Origin: Buttiauxella sp049686335
GTDB lineage: Bacteria > Pseudomonadota > Gammaproteobacteria > Enterobacterales > Enterobacteriaceae
Reading direction: 5' to 3'
DNA length: 64,000 bases
Assembly (NCBI RefSeq): GCF_049686335.1
Contig: NZ_JBAVHX010000023.1
Span: 1-64,000 of the forward strand
Shown: piece after piece, positions 35,483-42,663 of the stretch
Numbering within the stretch: the stretch's first letter is position 1
Layout of the letters: every line of letters starts with the position of its first letter
Program-made: the position numbers and the translations under genes
The notes under the pieces: model-generated
Database searches by the model: none
The model's input: the letters and a program-made list of their open reading frames with translations, nothing else
Told to the model about the DNA's origin: nothing

Positions 35483-36922
35483 ATGAAGCTTTTGAACCAG
35501 TGGCATTTTTTCCCGCGCTCGTTACGCCAGCTTGTGATGATGGCTTTTTTGTTGGTGCTGGTTCCGCTGTTGGTTCTGGCGTGGCAAGCCTGGCAAAGCC
35601 TGAATGCGCTAAGCGATCAGGCGGCACTCACTAACCGCACAACACTTGTCGATGCGCGTCGCAGCCAGGCCATGACTAACGTGGCACTGGAAATGGAGCG
35701 TAGCTACCGGCAGTACTGCGTGCTGGATGACGCAACACTCGCCACGCTTTATCAAGGGCAACGTAAGCGTTACGCGCAAATGCTTGAAGCGCACGCTGGC
35801 GTGTTGCCGGACAATCAACTCTATGACGTGCTGCGCAAATCGCTAAACGACCTCGCCGAAATCCAGTGTAAAAATAGCGGGCCGGATACCACCGCCTCGG
35901 CAAACCTTGAAACCTTCGCCAATAAGAATGCTGAAATGGTGCAAGCCACGCGCTCGGTGGTCTTTTCCCGTGGACAACAACTTCAACAAGAAATCGCCGA
36001 ACGCGGACAATTCTTTGGCTGGCAGGCGCTGGTTTTATTCCTGCTGAGTTTCGCGCTGGTGATTATCTTTACGCGCATGATCATCGGGCCGGTGAAAGGC
36101 ATTGAACGGATGATTAACTTGCTTGGGGAAGGGCATTCGCTGGGCAACACGGTGCTGTTCAAAGGGGGGCCACGCGAACTGCGTTCGGTCGGGCAGCGGA
36201 TTGTCTGGTTAAGCGAACGTCTCTCATGGCTTGAATCCCAGCGCCATGAGTTTTTGCGCCACATTTCCCATGAACTAAAAACCCCGCTTGCCAGTATGCG
36301 TGAAGGCACCGAACTGCTGGCCGATCAGGTTGTCGGGCCACTGACAAACGACCAAAAAGAAGTGGTGGAAATTCTTGATAATAGTAGCCGTCACTTACAA
36401 AAATTGATTGAACAATTATTGGATTACAACCGCAAACTGGCCGATGTCCCGGTCGAACTCGAAAAAGTTGAGCTCGGTCCACTCATGGATGTGATTATCG
36501 CTGCTCACAGTTTGCCAGCACGGGCTAAAATGATGCGTACCGAGTGCAATTTAAGTCCGGTGGCTTGTCTGGCAGAACCGATGTTGTTAACCAGCGTGTT
36601 GGATAATCTCTACTCCAATGCGGTGCACTATGGGTCTGAATCCGGTACCATTTATCTACGAAGCTCGCAGGTGGGTAACATGCTGCAGATTGATGTCGCG
36701 AACACAGGCGACCCGATTCCGTCTGCGGAGCGAGAGATGATCTTTGAACCTTTTTATCAGGGAAGCCACCAGCGAAAAGGTGCAGTAAAAGGTAGCGGCC
36801 TGGGTCTGAGTATTGCCCTGGATTGTATTCGTCGTATGCATGGCGAATTGCACCTGATTGACGATGAAACGGCAGATGTTTGCTTCCGTATCGAGTTGCC
36901 TGTATTTCCCGAGAAAAAATAA
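35483..36922 (+). CDS. glrK: Sensor histidine kinase GlrK (QseE)
   Basis: Membrane sensor that phosphorylates GlrR; in E. coli it responds to envelope state. The 479-residue protein has membrane segments at about 18-36 and 180-200 with a periplasmic sensor between, a HAMP linker, the dimerisation-phosphoacceptor box FLRHISHELKTPLASMREG (His263), and an ATPase domain (LYSNAVHYGSESG, GSGLGLSIALDC). First of glrK-qseG-glrR; the adjacent glmY is its main target through GlrR. Confidence 0.95.
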   Translation: MKLLNQWHFFPRSLRQLVMMAFLLVLVPLLVLAWQAWQSLNALSDQAALTNRTTLVDARRSQAMTNVALEMERSYRQYCVLDDATLATLYQGQRKRYAQMLEAHAGVLPDNQLYDVLRKSLNDLAEIQCKNSGPDTTASANLETFANKNAEMVQATRSVVFSRGQQLQQEIAERGQFFGWQALVLFLLSFALVIIFTRMIIGPVKGIERMINLLGEGHSLGNTVLFKGGPRELRSVGQRIVWLSERLSWLESQRHEFLRHISHELKTPLASMREGTELLADQVVGPLTNDQKEVVEILDNSSRHLQKLIEQLLDYNRKLADVPVELEKVELGPLMDVIIAAHSLPARAKMMRTECNLSPVACLAEPMLLTSVLDNLYSNAVHYGSESGTIYLRSSQVGNMLQIDVANTGDPIPSAEREMIFEPFYQGSHQRKGAVKGSGLGLSIALDCIRRMHGELHLIDDETADVCFRIELPVFPEKK

Positions 36923-36925
36923 AAA

Positions 36926-37645
36926 ATGAAAGTGACAATTTTTAGCGTGCTGCGCAATGGCTGGTTATCCCGCCGTGGCAGCTCTGTGTCGATTCGCCCG
37001 ATCTCAGCTTTGTTCGTGCCGTTATTACTGGCGAGCTGTGTACAAAACACGCCACCGAAAGACGTAAAACACCCGCAACTCGTCGAAGAGCCGGAACAAC
37101 AACTGGCGGATTACCTGTCGACGAATTGTGAAGATATCTGGCAAAACCAGAACCATGATTCCACCACCAACCCGCTGTACTGGTTGCGTGCGATGGATTG
37201 CTCCGAACGTTTAGCGCCAGCGCAGGCACGGGCAGAAGCTCGCCGCTGGCCGTCCGATAACTTTCGCGACACCTTCAAGCGCGGCATTTTGCTCTCCAAC
37301 GCCAAAATCACCCCAACCGAGCGCCGCCGCTACATGACCAAACTGGATGCGATGACCGCTGACGTCCCGGCACAAGTGCGTTCGTTGTTCCAGGTCTGGC
37401 GTGATGGGCAGGCTTCTTTACTGGCGCTTTCTGACGAACGCACCCGCTACAGCAAATTGCAGCAAAGCTCTGACAATGAGCTGGATATGTTGCGCGAGCA
37501 GCAGCAACGCCTCAGAAGCCAGTTAAGTCTGACTACCCGAAAACTGGAAAACCTCACGGACATCGAGCGCCAGCTTTCCAACCGTAAACCGGCCACTGCC
37601 GAGTTACCGGATAACACCAAACCCGCGCAGGAGGCGAAACCATGA
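36926..37645 (+). CDS. qseG: Lipoprotein QseG (YfhG)
   Basis: A 239-residue lipoprotein. The lipobox LLASC comes late (Cys38) after a long N-terminal part, so a downstream start may be used. A C-terminal coiled coil (about 165-215, SDNELDMLREQQQRLRSQLSLTTRKLENL) is evident. In E. coli and its relatives QseG binds the periplasmic part of GlrK/QseE and controls its kinase activity. Starts 3 bases after glrK and overlaps glrR by 4 (ATGA). Confidence 0.93.
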   Translation: MKVTIFSVLRNGWLSRRGSSVSIRPISALFVPLLLASCVQNTPPKDVKHPQLVEEPEQQLADYLSTNCEDIWQNQNHDSTTNPLYWLRAMDCSERLAPAQARAEARRWPSDNFRDTFKRGILLSNAKITPTERRRYMTKLDAMTADVPAQVRSLFQVWRDGQASLLALSDERTRYSKLQQSSDNELDMLREQQQRLRSQLSLTTRKLENLTDIERQLSNRKPATAELPDNTKPAQEAKP

Positions 37646-38979
37646 CGCAGCGTAAACCCGCCAGATTGTTGCTGGTTGATGACGATCCCGGTCTGCTAAA
37701 ACTTCTTGGTATGCGCCTGACGAGTGAAGGTTACACCGTCTCCACGGCGGAAAGTGGTGCGGAAGGGTTGCGTCTGCTGGGGCGTGAAAAAATTGACCTG
37801 GTGATAAGCGACCTGCGGATGGATGAAATGGATGGCATGGCTTTATTTGCCGAAATCCAGAAAGTACAGCCGGGAATGCCCGTCATCATTCTGACCGCTC
37901 ACGGCTCCATTCCTGACGCAGTTGCTGCGACACAACAGGGTGTGTTTAGCTTCCTGACCAAACCGGTTGATAAAGACGCGCTGTACAAAGCCATTGACGA
38001 TGCGCTGTCACATTCGCAAATCGCCGGCGATGACATGTGGCGCGATACCATCGTCACCCGCAGCCCCATCATGCAGCGTTTGCTGGAACAAGCCCGTATG
38101 GTCTCGCAGTCTGATGTGAGCGTACTGATTAATGGGCAAAGCGGCACCGGCAAAGAGATCCTCGCCCAGGCCATTCATAACGCCAGCCCGCGTAGCAAAA
38201 AAGCCTTTATCGCCATTAACTGCGGCGCATTGCCAGAGCAGTTGCTGGAATCCGAACTGTTTGGCCATTCCCGTGGCGCGTTTACTGGTGCGGTTAGCAG
38301 CAGAGAAGGGTTGTTCCAGGCCGCAGAAGGGGGAACGCTATTCCTCGATGAAATCGGTGATATGCCGATCCCTTTGCAGGTCAAATTATTGCGCGTGTTG
38401 CAGGAGCGTAAAGTTCGCCCACTGGGCAGCAATCGTGACCTCGATATCGATGTGCGCATCCTCTCCGCCACTCACCGTGATTTACCCAAAGCTATGGAGC
38501 GGGGCGAGTTTCGTGAAGACTTGTTCTATCGCCTGAATGTGGTAAGTCTCAAGATCCCGGCGTTGCACGAACGTGCCGAAGATGTTCCGTTGCTGGCTAA
38601 TCATTTGTTACGTCAATCGGCTGACCGCCATAAACCCTTCGTGCGTAGCTTCTCAACCGATGCGATGAAACGCCTGATGGCGGCAAGCTGGCCGGGTAAC
38701 GTGCGCCAGTTGGTCAACGTGATTGAACAATGTGTGGCGCTAACTTCGGCTCCGGTAATCAGCGAAGCGCTGGTTCAACAGGCGCTGGAAGGGGAAAACA
38801 CCGCGCTGCCGACCTTTGTCGAAGCCCGTAATCAGTTTGAGCTGAACTATCTGCGCAAACTGCTGCAAATGACGAAGGGAAATGTCACTCAAGCGGCGCG
38901 TGTTGCGGGGCGTAACCGTACCGAATTCTACAAATTACTCTCACGGCATGAACTCGATGCCAATGACTTTAAAGAGTAG
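37642..38979 (+). CDS. glrR: Sigma-54-dependent response regulator GlrR (QseF)
   Basis: Activates RpoN promoters, above all glmY. The 445-residue protein has a receiver domain (Asp57 in LVISDLRMDEMDG), a central AAA+ domain with Walker A GQSGTGKE, the RpoN-contacting loop GAFTGAVS and Walker B LFLDEIGDM, and a C-terminal Fis-like HTH (GNVTQAARVAGRNRTEFYKLL). Three TGTC-N10-GACA-type boxes upstream of glmY in this window are its expected sites. Confidence 0.96.
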   Translation: MTQRKPARLLLVDDDPGLLKLLGMRLTSEGYTVSTAESGAEGLRLLGREKIDLVISDLRMDEMDGMALFAEIQKVQPGMPVIILTAHGSIPDAVAATQQGVFSFLTKPVDKDALYKAIDDALSHSQIAGDDMWRDTIVTRSPIMQRLLEQARMVSQSDVSVLINGQSGTGKEILAQAIHNASPRSKKAFIAINCGALPEQLLESELFGHSRGAFTGAVSSREGLFQAAEGGTLFLDEIGDMPIPLQVKLLRVLQERKVRPLGSNRDLDIDVRILSATHRDLPKAMERGEFREDLFYRLNVVSLKIPALHERAEDVPLLANHLLRQSADRHKPFVRSFSTDAMKRLMAASWPGNVRQLVNVIEQCVALTSAPVISEALVQQALEGENTALPTFVEARNQFELNYLRKLLQMTKGNVTQAARVAGRNRTEFYKLLSRHELDANDFKE

Positions 38980-39051
38980 TCTGTGGTAATTTGAAGCCAC
39001 GATCACTGTAGCCAAGCAGCACACTAAAGTTGTGCGGGAACCGGGAAGACC

Positions 39052-39390
39052 ATGAAAAAAATTGATGCGATTATTAAACCGTTCAAACTGGATGACGTTC
39101 GCGAAGCGCTGGCAGAAGTTGGCATCACCGGCATGACGGTAACAGAAGTAAAAGGTTTTGGTCGTCAGAAAGGGCATACCGAACTGTACCGTGGTGCTGA
39201 GTACATGGTAGATTTCCTGCCAAAGGTGAAAATAGAAATTGTGGTGACTGACGATATCGTCGACACCTGCGTAGACACGATTATCCGTACCGCGCAAACC
39301 GGTAAAATCGGTGATGGTAAGATCTTTGTCTTCGATGTGGCTCGCGTGGTGCGTATCCGTACTGGCGAAGAAGACGACGCTGCTATTTAA
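39052..39390 (+). CDS. glnB: Nitrogen regulatory protein P-II GlnB
   Basis: Signals nitrogen and 2-oxoglutarate status to GlnE (glutamine synthetase adenylylation) and NtrB. The 112-residue trimer subunit has the T loop with uridylylated Tyr51 (ELYRGAEYMVDF) and the C-terminal KIGDGKIFVFDVARVVRIRTGE that binds nucleotide. Lies 72 bases after glrR and is probably read both from that operon and from its own promoter. Confidence 0.98.
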   Translation: MKKIDAIIKPFKLDDVREALAEVGITGMTVTEVKGFGRQKGHTELYRGAEYMVDFLPKVKIEIVVTDDIVDTCVDTIIRTAQTGKIGDGKIFVFDVARVVRIRTGEEDDAAI

Positions 39391-39395
39391 TTTTT

Positions 39396-39516
39396 ACCCC
39401 TCACCCCGGCCCTCTCCCCAAAGGGGCGAGGGGGAAAGAAAATCCCTTCTCCTGCGGGAGAGGGCGAGGGGGAAAGAAAATCCCCTCTCCTGTGGGAGAG
39501 GGCCAGGGTGAGGGCA
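39396..39516. repeat. CCCTCACCCC-bounded palindromic repeat after glnB
   Basis: Terminal inverted repeats CCCTCACCCCGGCCCTCTCC and GGAGAGGGCCAGGGTGAGGG enclose two tandem units of about 38 bp (GAGGGGGAAAGAAAATCCC then CTCCTGnGGGAGAGGG). The same design recurs at 63639-63832. It lies between the convergent glnB and hmp genes and could fold to end both transcripts. Confidence 0.8.
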
Positions 39517-39533
39517 TGTTTTCGGCTAAAAAA

Positions 39534-40724
39534 TCACATCACTTTATGTGGACCAAAACACTCGTAATGAATCTGGTCCTGCGCAACACCCAACTTCACT
39601 AACTGCTCCGCAGCAAAACGCATAAACACCACCGGACCGCAGAGATAAAACTGCATATCTGGCGCGCTGATTTTGCTTTCCAGTGCCACTAAATCCATCA
39701 ATCCTTCGCTATCGAATTTGGACTGTGCCCGGCAGATTTCACCCGGCGCGCGATACCACACGTGACGCTCAAAACGCGCTAACTGTTCACCCAGACGATT
39801 CACCTCTTCGGCAAACGCATGCACGTCACCGTTATCTGCCGCATGGAACCAGTTTACCTGTGCGCCATGACCATTTTTCGCCAGCGTATCCAGCATCGCC
39901 AACATCGGTGTCTGGCCGACGCCAGCCGAAATCAACGTCACCGGCGTTTGGGGGTCGACATCCATAAAGAAATCACCGGCCGGAGCAGCAAGATGAACTT
40001 CGTCACCCACTTGTGCATGGTTGTGCAACCAGCTTGAAACCTGGCCCAGATCTTCACGTTTCACGGCAATGCGATAAGTTTTGCCATCGGGCTTACGGGT
40101 CAGAGAATACTGGCGAATTTCCTGATGTGGGAACCCTTCAGGTTTTAACCACACGCCAAGATATTGACCTGGCTGATAATCGGCAACTGCTTCGCCATCC
40201 ACTGGGGCAAACTCAAAACTGGTGATAAGCGTACTTTGCGGCTCTTTTGCCACAATGCGGAATGCCCGAGTGCCTTCCCAACCGCCATTTTTCGCAGCGT
40301 TCCCCTGGTAAATTTCCGCTTCACGATGGATAAACACACCCGCCAGCACGCCGTACGCTTTGCCCCACGCATCCAACACTTCCTGGCCCGGGCTGAACAT
40401 TTCATCCAGCGTGGCTAACAGGTGGCCGCCGACAATGTCGTACTGCTCAGGTTTAATCTGGAAGCTGGTATGTTTTTGGGCGATTTTTTCTACCGCAGGC
40501 AACAGCGCCGCCAGATTCTCAATATTGGTCGCGTAGGCACAAATCGCATTGAACAGCGCTTCACGCTGATCGCCGTTGCGCTGGTTGCTCATATTAAAGA
40601 TCTCTTTCAGCTCTGGGTTATGGCTGAACATACGATCGTAAAAGTGCGCGGTAAGTTTTGGGCCGGTGGCGGCGAGCAGGGGAATCGTGGATTTCACAAC
40701 AGCGATGGTTTGTGCATCTAGCAT
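39534..40724 (-). CDS. hmp: Flavohemoprotein Hmp, nitric oxide dioxygenase
   Basis: Converts NO and O2 to nitrate with NAD(P)H. The 396-residue protein (as E. coli) has a globin domain (1-137; proximal heme His85 in AQKHTSFQI), an FAD domain (RQYSLTRKPDGKTYRIAVKRE) and an NAD domain (LISAGVGQTPMLAML, FYLCGPVVFM). It is divergent from glyA, and an NsrR-type site lies at its promoter. Confidence 0.97.
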   Translation of the reverse strand: MLDAQTIAVVKSTIPLLAATGPKLTAHFYDRMFSHNPELKEIFNMSNQRNGDQREALFNAICAYATNIENLAALLPAVEKIAQKHTSFQIKPEQYDIVGGHLLATLDEMFSPGQEVLDAWGKAYGVLAGVFIHREAEIYQGNAAKNGGWEGTRAFRIVAKEPQSTLITSFEFAPVDGEAVADYQPGQYLGVWLKPEGFPHQEIRQYSLTRKPDGKTYRIAVKREDLGQVSSWLHNHAQVGDEVHLAAPAGDFFMDVDPQTPVTLISAGVGQTPMLAMLDTLAKNGHGAQVNWFHAADNGDVHAFAEEVNRLGEQLARFERHVWYRAPGEICRAQSKFDSEGLMDLVALESKISAPDMQFYLCGPVVFMRFAAEQLVKLGVAQDQIHYECFGPHKVM

Positions 40725-40756
40725 GGTTTGGCTCCGGTTTTAATCAGAATATTTAA

Positions 40757-40779
40757 TTGATGTATTTTAAATGCATCTT
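40757..40779 (-). promoter_or_regulatory. NsrR operator of hmp
   Basis: TTGATGTATTT-T-AAATGCATCTT is an 11-1-11 palindrome. One half is perfect and the other has two mismatches to the NsrR consensus AAGATGYATTT. It lies 33 bases upstream of the hmp start, consistent with NO-relieved repression. Confidence 0.85.
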
Positions 40780-40935
40780 ATAAAATTCCCCGACGAAAAA
40801 AAAGCACTACATTGTAAATGGACTCTTGTGGAGTCGATGTGGGTCACAGAACGTGAAATTTCCGCATGTTGATGATGAATTAATATCCGGAGAAATGGGG
40901 AACAGCTATTCGCGTCAAACCCTTGCTGGACGCCA

Positions 40936-40951
40936 AGCCAATCGTTTGCGT
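40936..40951 (+). promoter_or_regulatory. PurR operator upstream of glyA
   Basis: AGCCAATCGTTTGCGT matches the PurR palindrome at 13 of 16 positions and closely resembles the glyA operator of E. coli as I recall it. MetR sites are also expected in 40780-41070, but I could not place them with confidence. Confidence 0.7.
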
Positions 40952-41070
40952 AAAAACCTCTGTCAAGACCTATCACACAGCGGAGTTTAGGTTTACACTG
41001 TTGCCCGTTGTATTTAAGGCGGCCTTAAAGCTGTTCAAATATTTACTGTTAGCTGAGTCAGGAGATGCGG

Positions 41071-42324
41071 ATGTTAAAGCGTGAAATGAACATTGCCGAT
41101 TATGATGCCCAATTGTGGCAGGCTATGGAGCAAGAAAAAGTACGTCAGGAAGAGCACATTGAACTGATCGCCTCCGAAAACTACACCAGCCCGCGCGTTA
41201 TGCAGGCTCAGGGTTCTCAGTTAACCAACAAATACGCTGAAGGTTACCCAGGCAAACGCTACTACGGCGGTTGCGAATATGTTGATGTGGTTGAGCAACT
41301 GGCTATCGACCGTGCAAAAGAGCTGTTCGGCGCTGATTACGCTAACGTGCAACCGCACTCCGGTTCACAGGCTAACTTCGCGGTGTACACCACTCTGCTG
41401 GAACCAGGCGACACCGTTCTGGGTATGAACCTGGCACACGGCGGCCACCTGACTCACGGCTCCCCGGTAAACTTCTCCGGTAAGCTGTACAACATCGTGC
41501 CTTACGGTATCGATGAGACAGGTCATATCGATTACGCAGACCTGGAAAAACAAGCTAAAGCACACAAACCTAAGATGATCATCGGCGGTTTCTCAGCTTA
41601 TTCTGGCGTTGTTGACTGGGCAAAAATGCGTGAAATCGCAGACATGGTTGGCGCTTACCTGTTCGTGGACATGGCACACGTTGCAGGTCTGATTGCCGCA
41701 GACGTTTACCCGAACCCAGTTCCACACGCACACGTTGTGACAACCACAACGCACAAAACGCTGGCAGGCCCACGCGGTGGTTTGATCCTCGCTAAAGGCG
41801 GCAGCGAAGAGCTGTACAAAAAACTGAACTCCGCAGTCTTCCCTGGCGCGCAGGGCGGCCCACTGATGCACGTCATCGCGGGTAAAGCTGTTGCACTGAA
41901 AGAAGCTATGGAGCCAGAGTTCAAAACTTACCAGCAGCAGGTTGCTAAAAACGCGAAAGCGATGGTTGCCGTGTTCCTGGAGCGTGGCTACAAAGTGGTG
42001 TCTGGCGGTACTGACAACCACCTGTTCTTGCTGGATCTGGTTGATAAAAACCTGACCGGTAAAGAAGCTGATGCTGCTCTGGGTCGCGCAAACATCACCG
42101 TGAACAAAAACAGCGTACCAAACGATCCGAAGAGCCCGTTTGTCACTTCTGGTATCCGTATCGGTACACCAGCTGTAACACGTCGTGGCTTCACCGAAGC
42201 TGACGTTCGCGAACTGGCTGGCTGGATGTGTGATGTGTTAGATAACATCAACGACGAAGCGGTCATCGAGCGCACTAAGAAGAAAGTTCTGGATATCTGC
42301 GCCCGCTTGCCGGTTTACGCATAA
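41071..42324 (+). CDS. glyA: Serine hydroxymethyltransferase GlyA
   Basis: PLP enzyme interconverting serine and glycine with tetrahydrofolate, the main source of one-carbon units. The 417-residue protein has the family start MLKREMNIADYD, EHIELIASENYTSP, HGGHLTHGSPVNFSG, and the PLP lysine in VVTTTTHKTLAGPRGG. Two codons precede in frame (ATGCGG), but the conserved start is 41071. A REP cluster follows directly. Confidence 0.98.
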   Translation: MLKREMNIADYDAQLWQAMEQEKVRQEEHIELIASENYTSPRVMQAQGSQLTNKYAEGYPGKRYYGGCEYVDVVEQLAIDRAKELFGADYANVQPHSGSQANFAVYTTLLEPGDTVLGMNLAHGGHLTHGSPVNFSGKLYNIVPYGIDETGHIDYADLEKQAKAHKPKMIIGGFSAYSGVVDWAKMREIADMVGAYLFVDMAHVAGLIAADVYPNPVPHAHVVTTTTHKTLAGPRGGLILAKGGSEELYKKLNSAVFPGAQGGPLMHVIAGKAVALKEAMEPEFKTYQQQVAKNAKAMVAVFLERGYKVVSGGTDNHLFLLDLVDKNLTGKEADAALGRANITVNKNSVPNDPKSPFVTSGIRIGTPAVTRRGFTEADVRELAGWMCDVLDNINDEAVIERTKKKVLDICARLPVYA

Positions 42325-42335
42325 GCCGACACAAC

Positions 42336-42455
42336 TGGTGGATGACGCTAACGCTTATCCACCCTACAAAACCCGTTTATCAGTCTTCGTAGGTCGGATA
42401 AGCGCAGCGTCATCCGACATAACTGGTGGATGACGCTCACGTTTATCCACCCTAC
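42336..42455. repeat. BIME: three REP sequences after glyA
   Basis: Three REP-type imperfect palindromes in alternating orientation: 42336-42366 (GGTGGATGACGCTAACGC...), 42389-42418 (GTAGGTCGGATAAGCGCAGC...) and 42425-42455. They probably stabilise the glyA mRNA end and are typical REP/BIME DNA. Confidence 0.9.
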
Positions 42456-42492
42456 AAAACCCGTTTGTCACCCTTTGTTATTTTTAACGCGA

Positions 42493-42663
42493 CTATTGAT
42501 CGCGGGTAATCGCCGAACACTTCTCAGCGATATTCACGGTATCTCCATTTTGAGTTGCCTGTTTACACTCGTCCATTGGCGACATAGGCGGTGGTGTATT
42601 GACAGTCTGGGCGGCACATCCGGTTAATAATATTCCGCAAATTATTATTCCTGCTTTGAACAT
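42493..42663 (-). CDS. Small lipoprotein of 56 residues, coupled to the exported glycosidase
   Basis: Not recognised as a named family. Signal peptide 1-15 with lipobox LLTGC (Cys16), followed by AAQTVNTPPPMSPMDEC and a short hydrophilic tail with two further cysteines (Cys33 and Cys49) that could form a disulfide in the periplasm. Its ATG shares one base with the TGA of the glycosidase gene (TGATG), so translation is coupled and it is the last gene of that operon. Residue +2 after the lipid Cys is Ala, which does not favour inner-membrane retention. Function unknown. Confidence 0.75.
   Translation of the reverse strand: MFKAGIIICGILLTGCAAQTVNTPPPMSPMDECKQATQNGDTVNIAEKCSAITRDQ

Noticed and set aside
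39311..39511. Open frame across the glnB end and the CCCTCACCCC repeat
   Set aside because: Product is repeat-derived (PSPRPSPQRGEG-like), typical of translated palindromic repeats.
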